From assembly GCF_003010935.1 (NCBI RefSeq), contig NZ_PGGN01000001.1:248001-312000 (forward strand): a stretch of 64,000 nt of DNA, read 5' to 3'. Source of the DNA: Phyllobacterium endophyticum. GTDB lineage: Bacteria; Pseudomonadota; Alphaproteobacteria; Rhizobiales; Rhizobiaceae. Both the position numbers and the translations under genes were made by a program. The notes below the pieces were generated by a model that saw only the letters and a program-made list of their open reading frames with translations, did not search any database and was not told where the DNA came from. This document shows positions 29,164-39,010 of this stretch, piece after piece (position 1 is the stretch's first letter; every line of letters begins with the position of its first letter).

Positions 29164-29823
29164 ATGAGATTCAAATCACTGATACAATTCTTCGTTTTAT
29201 CTAGTCTTGTTGCCTTGCCATCCCAGGCATTGGCCAATCAAAATGCCGTGTCCGATCGTCCGCTGACAGTCGTCGGCTTTGGCGACAGCCTCATGTCCGG
29301 CTTTCAATTGCCAGTTCAGGATTCCTTCACAGCCCAGCTGGAAAAGGCGCTAAGGGACAAGGGCATCAATGTAACAATCACCAATGCAGGTGTCGCGGGC
29401 GAAACGACTGCGGACGGGGTGTCGAGGTTGGACTGGTCCATCCCGGAGGGGACGGACATCGTGATCCTGGAATTCGGCGCCAATGATGCACTTCGCGGTA
29501 TTGCGCCCGAGATCAGCGAAAAGAACCTTTCAGACATGATCGAGAAGCTGAAGCAACGCAATGTTCGCGTCATACTGGCCGGTATGCTGGCTCCCCCAAA
29601 TATGGGCAATGATTTTGCAGACAAGTTCAACGCGATCTTTCCGCGGCTGGCGAACAAGTACGACGTGCCCCTCTATCCCTTCTTCCTGGATGGTGTGGCG
29701 ACGGTGAAATCGCTTCAGCTCGAAGATGGCGAACATCCGAACACCGAGGGTGTTGCGAAGATGGTCGAAGGCTTTTTGCCGATCATGGAAGAGACCATAA
29801 GCCAGCACACGGCATCAAAATAG
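29164..29823 (+). CDS. tesA: TesA-like periplasmic arylesterase / acyl-CoA thioesterase I
   Basis: This 219-residue SGNH hydrolase is exported: the signal peptide ends SQALA before NQN. The four blocks are present: GDS (Ser42), the Gly in AGVAGETT, GAND, and DGEHP with Asp188 and His191 as the rest of the triad. TesA hydrolyses acyl thioesters and aryl esters in the periplasm. It is divergent from ybbA-ybbP, a conserved association from Proteobacteria at large. Confidence 0.92.
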   Translation: MRFKSLIQFFVLSSLVALPSQALANQNAVSDRPLTVVGFGDSLMSGFQLPVQDSFTAQLEKALRDKGINVTITNAGVAGETTADGVSRLDWSIPEGTDIVILEFGANDALRGIAPEISEKNLSDMIEKLKQRNVRVILAGMLAPPNMGNDFADKFNAIFPRLANKYDVPLYPFFLDGVATVKSLQLEDGEHPNTEGVAKMVEGFLPIMEETISQHTASK

Positions 29824-29985
29824 ACGTTCAATAGGTCCCGTGATGCAGCCGGCGGGCGGTACTGCCGCCTTTTGGATGAGCCGTGTCCAATTTGTCGCGC
29901 CGGAGGATAATCTGAACTTATGCCTTGCTCGCGAGTTCATTCGATGATTCTCTAAAGTCACAACTCGATTCGGGGAGGATGCCTT

Positions 29986-30582
29986 ATGCCGCGTCTCTTT
30001 ACTGCCCTCGAAATCCCGAGGGACGCCGCTCTCTCACTATCGCTCTTGCGTGGTGGCTTGCCGGGTGCCCGCTGGATTGATGTTGAAAACTATCACATCA
30101 CGTTGCGCTTTATCGGAGATATCGAAGGCCATGTCGCCGACGAGATCGCCAATGCACTAGACCGCATCAGGCGGCCGGAATTTACGCTACAACTCTCTGG
30201 CGTGAACGCCTTCGGCTCCAAAAAACCGCATAGCCTCATTGCCAGTGTTTCTCCGTCTCCGGATATTCAAGCGCTGCATGCTGAAATCGAGCGCATATGC
30301 CAGCGGCTCATGTTGCCGCCTGATCAACGCAAGTTCACCCCGCATGTGACGCTCGCGCGGCTGCGGAATGTCCGAAACGAGGAAGTTGCCCACTATTTGT
30401 CTTCCCGCGGAAATTTCTCGACAGCACCATTCACGATAGGACGTTTCGTGTTGATGTCCTCGCGCGATTCCGTCGGCGGGGGACCCTATATAGTCGAGGA
30501 AGCCTGGCCGCTCGAGGCGGCACGCGCCTCCTACCATAGCCGTGTACAAACACCTGTGGAGGCTGCCAGAATCATTCGGTAA
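29986..30582 (+). CDS. thpR: RNA 2',3'-cyclic phosphodiesterase (2H family)
   Basis: The 198-residue protein has the two HXT motifs of the 2H phosphoesterases, YHITLRF (His37) and PHVTLARL (His120), with family start MPRLFTALEIP. ThpR (LigT) opens 2',3'-cyclic phosphates at RNA ends and was first noted for 2'-5' RNA ligation. It is cytoplasmic. It lies 162 bases after the esterase gene on the same strand, probably with its own promoter. Confidence 0.93.
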   Translation: MPRLFTALEIPRDAALSLSLLRGGLPGARWIDVENYHITLRFIGDIEGHVADEIANALDRIRRPEFTLQLSGVNAFGSKKPHSLIASVSPSPDIQALHAEIERICQRLMLPPDQRKFTPHVTLARLRNVRNEEVAHYLSSRGNFSTAPFTIGRFVLMSSRDSVGGGPYIVEEAWPLEAARASYHSRVQTPVEAARIIR

Positions 30583-30788
30583 GCACTTCGAAAATCGACG
30601 CTCGTACATGAGCGTATCAGGACAGCTCTGAACCTGTTCGGGCGTCGGCACGGGCTGAAAAACAAGATTCCCTTAACCGCTCCATCTCGAACGGCAAAAC
30701 GCGGACTTCCGCAACAATTTCAGGGAAACTCTTGCAGTGCGTTGGAGTTCTTCCCATGTTGTCCCCGAACAGTTTTAAAGGAACAGGG

Positions 30789-31181
30789 ATGAACGACGCA
30801 AAGATCGGCGAGATTCTGGAGCCAGGTAGCGAGGATCAGCAACGGTCCCGCGAGGAGCGTGTTCGCGCGCGCTTCTGGAAAACGGCACGCAAAGCCGCCA
30901 AATCCATTCCATTTCTCGATGAGGTGACAGCGGGTTATTTCTGTGCGCTGGACCCTGCGACACCGACCAGGGTGCGCGGCATTCTCCTCGGGTCGCTGGC
31001 CTATTTCGTATTGCCGCTCGACTTCATACCCGACATCCTGTTAGGGCTCGGTTTCTCCGATGACGTCGCGGTTCTGATGGCCGCACTGACCGCCATTCGC
31101 ACTCACATCACACCGGCGCATCGGGCAGCCGCACAGAAGGCGATCCAGAACCTTGATCGCGACCCCTCGCCGGCGGGTTGA
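30789..31181 (+). CDS. YkvA family (DUF1232) membrane-associated protein
   Basis: The 130-residue protein has the DUF1232 core RGILLGSLAYFVLPLDFIPDILLGLGFSDDVAVL around residues 66-98, with a hydrophobic stretch likely to touch the membrane. It has a charged N-terminus (RSREERVRARF). The function of the family is unknown. ATG at 30789 has AAAGGAACAGGG directly upstream; the frame opens 19 codons earlier without an SD. A perfectly conserved PLDFIPD motif makes the family call secure. Confidence 0.85.
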   Translation: MNDAKIGEILEPGSEDQQRSREERVRARFWKTARKAAKSIPFLDEVTAGYFCALDPATPTRVRGILLGSLAYFVLPLDFIPDILLGLGFSDDVAVLMAALTAIRTHITPAHRAAAQKAIQNLDRDPSPAG

Positions 31182-31436
31182 TTCAACGTCCATCACAAGG
31201 GTGTGAAGTGCTCAAACGTCAAAGTCTCGCCGCTTTTGTTTGGCTGGAGTCCACTCGTGGGACTTTAACGAGGTCGCGGTATTCCTGGCTCTGAAAATTT
31301 GCTCTGTCTTCACCCTTTGGTAACCCTGATTAAGTCAAATTAAGAGAAGCGAGCTGACAATGCGGCATCCGGATAAACATCCGGGCCATTGCCGGTTCAC
31401 GAGTTATGAAGTGCGCGAGAAAAACTGGTAGGTAAA

Positions 31437-31940
31437 ATGTTTGGAAAATCAATCGTAGCGATCTCTGTGCTCATGTTTGGGCTGACAGGAACAGCTCTTG
31501 CCCAGACCCCGAGTCAGATCAGCCAGTTCAATGCGTGGGGTGCTTACAGCTACCAGCAGGGCAACGGCAAAGTCTGCTATGTGCTTTCTGTGCCGATCGA
31601 CAAGCAACCTGCCAAAATCGATCACGGCGACAACTTCTTCATGGTGAGCCAGAAGCCTGGTCAAAACGTGAGTTTCGAGCCGCAATTCAAGGCCGGCTAT
31701 GATTTGCAGGCAAATTCCAAAGTGGTTGTGAAGATCGACGAACGTTCCTTCTCCATGTTCACCAGTGGCAGCCATGGCTGGATGGAGAACGCCGCTGAAG
31801 AGCCCCAGCTCGTGGCCGCCTTGCGCGCTGGACAGCAGATGTCGATCAACGCAGTTTCGAAGCGCGGAACCAAGACGAGTTACGCCTATTCCCTGAAAGG
31901 CGTCTCCGCTGCTCTGAAAGCGATCGCGACCTGCAAGTAA
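31437..31940 (+). CDS. Invasion-associated locus B (IalB) family secreted protein
   Basis: This 167-residue protein has a clear Sec signal peptide (cleavage after GTALA, before QTPS). The mature domain has WGAYSYQQGNGKVCYVLS, FFMVSQKPGQ and SMFTSGSHGW, with cysteines near both ends that may pair. The pattern matches the IalB family, named from Bartonella, where it aids entry into erythrocytes. In free-living Rhizobiales members are common and their role is unknown. It is followed by a strong terminator and appears monocistronic. Confidence 0.82.
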   Translation: MFGKSIVAISVLMFGLTGTALAQTPSQISQFNAWGAYSYQQGNGKVCYVLSVPIDKQPAKIDHGDNFFMVSQKPGQNVSFEPQFKAGYDLQANSKVVVKIDERSFSMFTSGSHGWMENAAEEPQLVAALRAGQQMSINAVSKRGTKTSYAYSLKGVSAALKAIATCK

Positions 31941-31963
31941 CAAATCCGAGGAAGTCGTATCGC

Positions 31964-31990
31964 AGGGCCGACTGCGTTTCGGCCCTTTTT
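31964..31990 (+). terminator. Rho-independent terminator of the IalB-like gene
   Basis: AGGGCCGA and TCGGCCCT pair in an 8-bp stem with a 7-base loop, followed by TTTT, 24 bases after the stop codon. Confidence 0.8.
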
Positions 31991-32061
31991 GCATGATGAG
32001 GTGACGCGCAGCCCGGAACGTGGTATGAGCCCCGCTTCCGATAAGAACGTTAGAAAAATCC

Positions 32062-33300
32062 ATGTCCGTATCTCTTGAGACGACCCATCCTGTTGCCCGG
32101 GAAAAATCCCAGGGCGACTTTCGCGCGGCGATGGCTGAGAAGCCGTCGCTGATCGGGTTGTCGCGTGCGGAAATGGGAGAGGCGCTCATTACCATCGGCG
32201 TTCCGGAGCGTCAGGTAAAGATGCGCGTCGCACAGCTCTGGCACTGGCTCTATGTGCGTGGCGTATCCGATTTCGCCGATATGCTCAACATTTCGCGCGA
32301 TATGCGCGATCTGCTCGGCCAGCACTTCAATATTGCGCGTCCAGAGATTGTGGAAGAACAAATATCCAATGACGGGACCCGAAAATGGCTTTTTCGGTTT
32401 CCGCCGCGCGGCGCAGGACGCCCTGTGGAGATCGAGACCGTCTATATTCCGGAAGAAGGCCGTGGCACGTTGTGTATTTCGAGCCAGGTCGGCTGTACGC
32501 TTACCTGCTCGTTCTGCCATACCGGCACCCAAAAGCTCGTTCGCAATCTGACTGCAGAAGAGATCCTGGCCCAGTTGCTTATCGCCCGGGACCGCCTCGG
32601 CGATTTTCCAGATCGAAATACGCCGGATGGCGCTATTGTGCCGGCTGAGGGCCGCAAGGTTTCCAACATCGTCATGATGGGAATGGGCGAACCGCTCTAT
32701 AATTTCGAGAACGTCAAAAAAGCCCTGCTGATCGCCTCCGACGGCGACGGATTGTCGTTGTCCAAGCGCCGGATCACATTGTCGACTTCTGGTGTCGTGC
32801 CGGAGATCTACCGTGCTGGCGAAGAGATCGGCGTCATGCTGGCAATATCTCTCCATGCAGTGAACGATGATCTGCGCGACATGCTCGTGCCCATAAACAA
32901 GAAATATCCCCTGAAGGAGTTGCTCGACGCTTGCCGGGCATATCCGAGCCTGTCCAATTCGAAGCGCATTACCTTTGAGTATGTAATGCTCAAAGGTGTC
33001 AATGACTCGCTGGACGATGCCAAGCAGCTCGTAAAGCTGCTCCGAGGCATCCCTGCGAAGATCAATCTGATCCCCTTCAATCCCTGGCCCGGTGTGAACT
33101 ACCAGTGTTCCGATTGGGAGCAAATTGAGAAATTCGCCGATTACGTCAACAATGCCGGCTATGCCTCGCCAATAAGGACGCCGCGCGGGCGCGACATCCT
33201 TGCAGCTTGCGGTCAGCTGAAATCGGAATCGGAGCGTATGAAGAAGACGGACCGCCTGGCATTTGAAGCGGCCATGATCGCCGGGCACGGCGAAGATTGA
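32062..33300 (+). CDS. rlmN: Dual-specificity 23S rRNA/tRNA m2A methyltransferase RlmN
   Basis: This 412-residue radical-SAM enzyme methylates C2 of A2503 in 23S rRNA and of A37 in some tRNAs. The CX3CX2C motif is Cys145, Cys149 and Cys152 (GCTLTCSFC). The methyl-carrying cysteine is probably Cys383 in LAACGQL. Other family blocks are VMMGMGEPL and [10 protein letters not shown]. The N-terminal extension of about 30 residues is common in Rhizobiales. The stop overlaps a TTG start of the next gene (TTGA). Confidence 0.95.
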   Translation: MSVSLETTHPVAREKSQGDFRAAMAEKPSLIGLSRAEMGEALITIGVPERQVKMRVAQLWHWLYVRGVSDFADMLNISRDMRDLLGQHFNIARPEIVEEQISNDGTRKWLFRFPPRGAGRPVEIETVYIPEEGRGTLCISSQVGCTLTCSFCHTGTQKLVRNLTAEEILAQLLIARDRLGDFPDRNTPDGAIVPAEGRKVSNIVMMGMGEPLYNFENVKKALLIASDGDGLSLSKRRITLSTSGVVPEIYRAGEEIGVMLAISLHAVNDDLRDMLVPINKKYPLKELLDACRAYPSLSNSKRITFEYVMLKGVNDSLDDAKQLVKLLRGIPAKINLIPFNPWPGVNYQCSDWEQIEKFADYVNNAGYASPIRTPRGRDILAACGQLKSESERMKKTDRLAFEAAMIAGHGED

Positions 33301-33725
33301 GCCAGGTCCTGTATTACCTGCTGCGTTTTACCCTGATAACACTGGGCTTTGTCTGCGCGATCTTTGCTGCTTCGTTGTTTCTCAATCTGCTGCTGCTTGG
33401 CAGTTCCGAATTGATCGGGTCTGAAGGGCCGTTTCTTTATCTGACCGTTCCCGCATTTGCAGTGGTCATTGGCTACAGCATCTTTTTTCCGGCAGCGATC
33501 CTGATCTTCTTTGCCGAGCTGACCGCTTGGCGCGACTGGCTGTTCTATGCGCTCGGTGGTGCTGGCATTGCCGTTATCATCATTGTCTGGAAATGGCGGC
33601 CGCAGACGGAAGACATGAGCACATTTGCCGCAATTCTCGCCACCGGTGTTGTAGGTGGCTTCGTCTATTGGGTCATTTCCGGGCGCACCGCGGGCTTTAG
33701 CGTGCAACTTCCCAAGGACCTCTAA
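33297..33725 (+). CDS. Small integral membrane protein of unknown function
   Basis: This 142-residue protein has four hydrophobic helices: about 8-32, 46-70, 81-98 and 106-125. The start is TTG, overlapping the TGA of rlmN by three bases, so translation is likely coupled. I do not recognise a named family. A membrane protein at this place after rlmN occurs in related genomes as far as I recall. It converges with the LysE gene across six bases. Confidence 0.7.
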   Translation: MSQVLYYLLRFTLITLGFVCAIFAASLFLNLLLLGSSELIGSEGPFLYLTVPAFAVVIGYSIFFPAAILIFFAELTAWRDWLFYALGGAGIAVIIIVWKWRPQTEDMSTFAAILATGVVGGFVYWVISGRTAGFSVQLPKDL

Positions 33726-33731
33726 CCAGCG

Positions 33732-34373
33732 CTACTTGGCCTGCGCCATCAGTATCTTTGCTGCGAAAGCCGAAAATACGCCCGCAAACAGCCAATCGGT
33801 AATCCTCGTCACTGTCGGGTTTTTCCTGAGCAATCGTGAGAACCTGTCTGCCGCGATTATCATGGGCGCTACGACGGGGAGGGCGAGCGGGATAAACAGC
33901 ACGCCGAGAAAGAAAAGCTTTCCTGGTGCATGCGGGTCGGATGCCGAGACGAACTGCGGCAGGAACGTCATGAAGAACAGGATGATCTTCGGATTGAGCA
34001 AATTGATCCCAAGGCCCGTCAGCCAGTTCTGAAACAGCGTGTGGGACTGACCAACCTGCTTTTCCGGCGAGAATGCGGAACCATGACGGATAGCCTGGTA
34101 GGCTAGCCATACAAGATAACCCGCGCCCACGATCTTCAGCACAAGGAATGCACTGGGTGACGCGACGATCAAGGCTGAGAGGCCAATGGCGACCATGGTC
34201 GTGTGCACGACTACGCCGGTGCTCGCCCCGGCGAGACAGGCGAAACCCGCAGCCTTGCCTTCGGACAGAGCGCGCCCGACGAAAAGCGTCATATCAGGTC
34301 CCGGGGTAATCGACAGGACGAATGTAGCAATTGCGAACTGCAGGATTACAGGCCATTCAGGAATGAAATTCAT
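33732..34373 (-). CDS. LysE/RhtB family amino-acid exporter
   Basis: This 213-residue protein has the LysE-type N-terminal motif FVLSITPGPDMTLFV and GRALSEGKAAGFACLAGASTG. The second family block is NWLTGLGINLLNPKIILFFMTFLPQFV, and five to six hydrophobic helices are visible. It should export amino acids or related metabolites across the inner membrane; substrate is not predictable. The long upstream frame is rejected because the first family residues begin at MNFIPEWP and GGAG lies about 7 bases before that ATG. It is divergent from argG, with 189 bases between. Confidence 0.9.
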   Translation of the reverse strand: MNFIPEWPVILQFAIATFVLSITPGPDMTLFVGRALSEGKAAGFACLAGASTGVVVHTTMVAIGLSALIVASPSAFLVLKIVGAGYLVWLAYQAIRHGSAFSPEKQVGQSHTLFQNWLTGLGINLLNPKIILFFMTFLPQFVSASDPHAPGKLFFLGVLFIPLALPVVAPMIIAADRFSRLLRKNPTVTRITDWLFAGVFSAFAAKILMAQAK

Positions 34374-34562
34374 CGCGGGCTCCACCAGACAACTTGCGGA
34401 ACCTAGCCTGGACAGATTTATTTTACCATGCGTTTGTTGGCTCGGGTTCTGCACCGGCGCAGCAAACATGGCAGATCCCTCGACCTTGCCAACATCGCGC
34501 CACCTGATAAAAGACCCGCAACATGCCGCGATCGATCCGGGCTCGAGCTTTAGGGAAGTATA

Positions 34563-35786
34563 ATGAACAAGTGGAAAGACGTCAAAAAAGTCGTGCTCGC
34601 CTATTCGGGCGGCCTGGACACATCCATCATACTCAAATGGTTGCAGACGGAGCTGGGCGCGGAGGTCGTTACCTTCACCGCCGATCTCGGCCAGGGTGAA
34701 GAACTCGAACCGGCGCGCAAGAAGGCCGAGTTGCTCGGCATCAAGGAGATTTACGTCGAGGACGTACGCGAAGAATTCGTTCGTGATTTCGTCTTCCCGA
34801 TGTTCCGCGCAAATGCCGTGTATGAAGGCGTCTACCTTCTCGGCACTTCGATTGCCCGGCCGTTGATTTCCAAGCACCTCGTGGAAATCGCTGCGCGCAC
34901 GGGCGCAGATGCCATCGCCCATGGTGCAACCGGCAAGGGCAACGACCAGGTTCGTTTTGAGCTTTCGGCCTATGCACTCAACCCTGATATCAAGGTAATT
35001 GCTCCCTGGCGCGACTGGACTTTCAAGTCACGCACCGACCTTCTGGAATTCGCACGCGAACACCAGATTCCGATCGCAAAGGACAAGCTCGGCGAGGCGC
35101 CATTCTCCGTGGACGCAAATCTGTTGCATTCATCGTCGGAGGGCAAGGTTCTCGAAGATCCATGGATTGAAGCGCCAGAATACGTACACCAGCGCACGAT
35201 TTCGCCGATGGAAGCTCCTGACAGGGTAACAGAAATCGAGATCGCCTTCGAAAAGGGCGATGCCGTCGCCATCGATGGCAAGCCGCTCACGCCCGCTGGT
35301 TTGTTGAAAGCACTCAATGATCTCGGCCGGGACAATGGAATTGGCCGCCTTGATCTGGTTGAAAACCGGTTCGTCGGGATGAAATCGCGCGGCGTCTATG
35401 AAACGCCGGGCGGTACCATCCTTCTGGCCGCTCATCGCGCTATGGAATCGATTACGCTGGACCGCGGCGCCGCCCACCTTAAAGATGAGTTCATGCCGCG
35501 CTATGCGGAACTTATCTATAATGGATTTTGGTTCTCGCCGGAGCGTGAAATGCTTCAGGCAATGATCGACAAGAGCCAGGACGATGTCGAAGGCGCGGTT
35601 CGTTTGAAACTCTACAAGGGCAACGTGATGGTTTCCGGCCGGAAATCCAAAAAGTCGCTCTATTCGGACGCTCTTGTGACCTTCGAGGATGATCGCGGTG
35701 CATATGACCAGAAGGACGCCGCCGGATTTATCCGTCTCAATGCGTTGCGCCTGCGCACATTGGCGGCTCGCAAGCGCAATAGCTGA
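34563..35786 (+). CDS. argG: Argininosuccinate synthase
   Basis: ArgG joins citrulline and aspartate with ATP to form argininosuccinate in arginine synthesis. The 407-residue protein has the N-type ATP-pyrophosphatase loop AYSGGLDTS (13-21), the conserved [13 protein letters not shown] block and the [12 protein letters not shown] segment. ATG follows GGGAAGTATA. It is a single gene ended by a long inverted repeat. Length is typical for type 1 enzymes. Confidence 0.97.
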   Translation: MNKWKDVKKVVLAYSGGLDTSIILKWLQTELGAEVVTFTADLGQGEELEPARKKAELLGIKEIYVEDVREEFVRDFVFPMFRANAVYEGVYLLGTSIARPLISKHLVEIAARTGADAIAHGATGKGNDQVRFELSAYALNPDIKVIAPWRDWTFKSRTDLLEFAREHQIPIAKDKLGEAPFSVDANLLHSSSEGKVLEDPWIEAPEYVHQRTISPMEAPDRVTEIEIAFEKGDAVAIDGKPLTPAGLLKALNDLGRDNGIGRLDLVENRFVGMKSRGVYETPGGTILLAAHRAMESITLDRGAAHLKDEFMPRYAELIYNGFWFSPEREMLQAMIDKSQDDVEGAVRLKLYKGNVMVSGRKSKKSLYSDALVTFEDDRGAYDQKDAAGFIRLNALRLRTLAARKRNS

Positions 35787-35795
35787 CATTCCTCT

Positions 35796-35835
35796 TCAAG
35801 ACATAAAGCGGGCCTCTGACCGCTTTATGTCTTGA
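35796..35835 (+). terminator. Perfect 16-bp inverted repeat after argG
   Basis: TCAAGACATAAAGCGG and CCGCTTTATGTCTTGA are exact reverse complements separated by 8 bases, starting 9 bases after the argG stop. The stem could end transcription but has no T-run on either strand. A protein-binding site or an RNA-stabilising hairpin are alternatives. Confidence 0.5.
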
Positions 35836-35933
35836 GGCAACGCGACGTACTTTATCGTCGATCCCGCTTGTGGCAGTCGCCTCTCCGTCCTAGATGTTAG
35901 AGCCAGACGAATACCAGCCATGACGGAGTGCCT

Positions 35934-37982
35934 ATGTCCTCAACCAAACCGGCTTACAATACAGCGCTGACCGAATGGAACGGGCCGCTGGGGCTTCCGG
36001 ATTTTGGCGCATTTGCGGATGGCGATTTCGCCGCTGCCTTTGAAGCTGCCTTGGCGAGCGATCTTGTCGATATCGATGCAATCATCAACCAGCATGAAGT
36101 TCCAACGATAGACAACACCTTGAAGGCCCTGCAGCTTTCCGGCAAGGACCTAGACCGAGTGTCTGCGATTTTCTGGCTGCGCGCCGGTGCGCACACCAAT
36201 GAGACTATTCAGGCTTTGGAACGGGTCATCGCACCAAGGATGTCCCGCCACTCGTCGTCTATCATGATGAACCCGTTGCTCTTCGCGCGTATCGACTCAC
36301 TTTACGAGCAGCGAGATCTGCTCGGCCTTGATCCAGAATCCGACCGCGTGTTGGATAAGACATGGAAGGGGTTTGTACGCAGCGGCGCGCGGCTTGACGA
36401 GCAGGGAAAGGCCCGGCTCGCCGACATCAACGAAAAGCTCGCCAGCCTTGGAGCGCAGTTCGGGCAGAATGTGCAGAAGGATGAAGCCGACTGGGCGCTT
36501 TTCCTTAATGACGAAGCAGAACTTGCCGGTCTGCCGGACTTTGTTCGCGACGCCATGCGCGGTGCTGCAGAAGAGCGGAGCCGTCCGGATGCCTGGGCGG
36601 TGACGTTGTCCCGCTCCATTATCGAACCGTTCCTGACCTTCTCGGACAACCGCGCTTTGCGTGAAAAGACGTTTCGAGCCTGGGCGGCGAGAGGCCAAAA
36701 CGGCGGCGAGACTGACAACACCGGCATTGTCGCGGAAATGGTTGATCTGCGCGCCGAGAAAGCCAGGCTGCTTGGCTATCACAGCTTCGCCGCCTACAAG
36801 CTGGATGATACAATGGCCAAGACGCCAAAAGCAGTGATGGAACTGCTGGAGCCCGTGTGGGACAAGGCAAAGGCGCGCGCGGCCGAAGAAGAGAGCGATT
36901 TGCAGAGGCTTATTACCGCTGAAGGCCGCAACCATGACGTGGAACCATGGGACTGGCGCTACTATGCCGAGAAGGTTCGCAACGAACGCTTCGCTTTCGA
37001 CGAAGCGGAGCTGAAGCCATATCTGCAACTCGAGAAGATCATCGAAGCCTGCTTCGATGTAGCGACCCGGCTGTTCGGCATCACGTTCGAAGAAAGGAAG
37101 GGGATCCCGACCTGGCACCCCGATGTCCGGGTCTGGGAAGTCTTCAATGCGGATGGCAGCAAACGCGGTATTTTTCTTGGCGATTACTTCAATCGCCAGT
37201 CAAAACGTTCCGGTGCATGGATGAGTGCACTGCAGTCGCAACACAAGCTCGACGGCAAACACACGCCGATCATCTATAATGTCATGAATTTCGCCAAACC
37301 ACCCAAAGGCGAGGTGGCATTGCTTTCGCTTGATGGCGCACGCACGCTCTTCCACGAATTCGGACATGCCTTGCACGGCCTTCTGTCGGACGTAACCTGG
37401 CCTGCGGTTTCCGGTACGTCGGTCTCCCGGGATTTCGTCGAGCTGCCATCTCAACTCTACGAGCACTGGCTGACAGTGCCCGCTATCCTCGAAAAATACG
37501 CCATTCACTACAAGACCGGCGAAGTCATGCCGAAAGCCTTGCTGGAAAAGGTGCTTGCGGCCAATACGTTCAACGCGGGCTTCAACACCGTAGAATTCAC
37601 CTCGTCCGCGCTGGTTGATATGGCCTTCCATGCCGATGGCACACCACCAGCCGATCCAATCAAGTTCGAAGCCGACACGCTGAAGCAATTGGAGATGCCC
37701 GACGCCATCATCATGCGCCACCGAACGCCCCACTTCACGCACGTGTTTTCGGGAGATGGATATTCGGCCGGCTATTATTCGTACATGTGGTCGGAAGTGC
37801 TGGATGCGGATGCGTTCAAGGCGTTTGAGGAGACCGGCGACGTCTTCAATGGCGATGTCGCGGCGAAACTCAAGAAGTACATCTATTCGGCCGGTGGAAG
37901 CCGCGATCCGGAAGACCTTTACAAGGCCTTCCGCGGCAGGATGCCCACGCCCGATGCCATGATCGAAAAGCGTGGGCTGTGA
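35934..37982 (+). CDS. M3 family oligopeptidase / peptidyl-dipeptidase
   Basis: This 682-residue zinc peptidase of family M3 carries the motif HEFGH at residues 474-478, with the third ligand in the FNAGFNTVEF region. The C-terminal YSYMWSEVLDADAF block is typical of Dcp/OpdA. It is cytoplasmic with no signal. It degrades short peptides, either as dipeptidyl carboxypeptidase or oligopeptidase A; the two cannot be separated by eye. ATG at 35934 has GGAG eight bases upstream and is preferred over the GTG two codons earlier. It converges with the hydrolase gene. Confidence 0.92.
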   Translation: MSSTKPAYNTALTEWNGPLGLPDFGAFADGDFAAAFEAALASDLVDIDAIINQHEVPTIDNTLKALQLSGKDLDRVSAIFWLRAGAHTNETIQALERVIAPRMSRHSSSIMMNPLLFARIDSLYEQRDLLGLDPESDRVLDKTWKGFVRSGARLDEQGKARLADINEKLASLGAQFGQNVQKDEADWALFLNDEAELAGLPDFVRDAMRGAAEERSRPDAWAVTLSRSIIEPFLTFSDNRALREKTFRAWAARGQNGGETDNTGIVAEMVDLRAEKARLLGYHSFAAYKLDDTMAKTPKAVMELLEPVWDKAKARAAEEESDLQRLITAEGRNHDVEPWDWRYYAEKVRNERFAFDEAELKPYLQLEKIIEACFDVATRLFGITFEERKGIPTWHPDVRVWEVFNADGSKRGIFLGDYFNRQSKRSGAWMSALQSQHKLDGKHTPIIYNVMNFAKPPKGEVALLSLDGARTLFHEFGHALHGLLSDVTWPAVSGTSVSRDFVELPSQLYEHWLTVPAILEKYAIHYKTGEVMPKALLEKVLAANTFNAGFNTVEFTSSALVDMAFHADGTPPADPIKFEADTLKQLEMPDAIIMRHRTPHFTHVFSGDGYSAGYYSYMWSEVLDADAFKAFEETGDVFNGDVAAKLKKYIYSAGGSRDPEDLYKAFRGRMPTPDAMIEKRGL

Positions 37983-37997
37983 CTTGACGGGTCCAGG

Positions 37998-38819
37998 TCA
38001 GGCCTTGGCGAACTCCAGAAGTTCGCGATTGAGTTGGTCCTTGTGCGTTGTTGCCAGACCGTGCGGCGCACCGGGATAGACCTTTAGCGTTGCATTCTTT
38101 ACGAGCTTCACAGCTTTGCGCGCCGCGTCATCGATCGGAACGATCTGGTCATCATCTCCATGGATGAACAAGGTCGGCACGTCGAACTTCTTCAGGTCTT
38201 CCGTAAAGTCGGTTTCCGAAAAAGCCTTGATGCAGAAGTAGGATGCCGGCATGCCAGCCATCATGCCCTGCAGCCAGAACGCCTCCCGTACTCCTCCGGA
38301 GATTTTGGCTCCGGTGCGGTTATAGCTGTAAAACGGCAGCGACAAATCCTTGAAGAACTGCGAGCGGTCCGCAATGACTCCATCTCGTATCCCGTTGAAG
38401 ACATCGATTGGCAGACCTTCCGGATTGGCATCCGTCTTCAGCATCAAGGGTGGCACGGCCCCAACCAGGACAGCCTTGGCAACGCGTTTTGTGCCATGCC
38501 GGCCAATGTAACGGGCGACTTCACCACCGCCGGTTGAATGGCCGATCATGATCGCGTCATTCAGGTCGAGCTTTTCGAAGAGCTCCGCCAGATCATCCGC
38601 ATATTGATCCATGTCATTGCCCTGCCACGGCTGGCTCGACCGGCCATGGCCACGGCGGTCATGCGCAATAACGCGATAGCCATTGGACGCGAGATAGAAC
38701 ATCTGGTCTTCCCAGGCGTCGGAGGTGAGCGGCCAGCCATGGCTGAACACAATGGGCTGACCCTTGCCCCAGTCCTTGTAGTAGATTTCCGTCCCGTCCC
38801 TCGTTGTGATCGTAGTCAT
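37998..38819 (-). CDS. Alpha/beta hydrolase, non-haem chloroperoxidase-like
   Basis: This 273-residue hydrolase has nucleophile motif GHSTGG (Ser95), oxyanion HGWP, an acid in HGDDDQIVP (about 224) and His253 in GAPHG. It belongs to the cofactor-free haloperoxidase/arylesterase group ([18 protein letters not shown] start). These enzymes act as esterases or perhydrolases; halogenation is a side activity. The start has GAAAGGA ten bases upstream. In-frame upstream sequence encodes what looks like a signal peptide cut off from its own start by a frameshift (separate entry), so the protein is now probably cytoplasmic. Confidence 0.9.
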   Translation of the reverse strand: MTTITTRDGTEIYYKDWGKGQPIVFSHGWPLTSDAWEDQMFYLASNGYRVIAHDRRGHGRSSQPWQGNDMDQYADDLAELFEKLDLNDAIMIGHSTGGGEVARYIGRHGTKRVAKAVLVGAVPPLMLKTDANPEGLPIDVFNGIRDGVIADRSQFFKDLSLPFYSYNRTGAKISGGVREAFWLQGMMAGMPASYFCIKAFSETDFTEDLKKFDVPTLFIHGDDDQIVPIDDAARKAVKLVKNATLKVYPGAPHGLATTHKDQLNRELLEFAKA

Positions 38820-38973
38820 CGCGCTGTGTCCTTTCGCTTGTGAGGTGAATTGAGATTGCCTGGGTGTGTCCGCTGCCGCCGCTTCGCGCTCCGGAAAGCT
38901 GGCGGCGGCGATAAGGCCTGCGCTCGCGGTCAGGAATAAAACGGCGTGGTATCGGATTGGAGTTACTCATCAT
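38820..38973 (-). pseudogene. Frameshifted signal-peptide remnant upstream of the hydrolase
   Basis: Codons immediately upstream of the hydrolase ATG, in the same frame, are open for 48 residues. They read as a typical export signal: [16 protein letters not shown], then [16 protein letters not shown]. That frame meets TGA at 38967-38969 before any start codon. One base out of frame there are two ATG codons (38973 and 38970) preceded by AGGGA. A single-base indel near 38965 would join start, signal and enzyme into one exported protein. Either the frameshift is real or there is a base error. Confidence 0.5.
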
Positions 38974-39010
38974 ATACGGGTCCCTGACCCTAGCTTAACA
39001 ACCTGAGGTG

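Noticed and set aside
32050-33288. 412-codon frame opposite rlmN
   Set aside because: Same length as rlmN but no motifs; antisense artefact of codon bias.
34374-34922. 183-codon N-terminal extension of the LysE protein
   Set aside because: The extension is antisense to argG and crosses the promoter region; the LysE fold starts at MNFIPEWP with its own SD.
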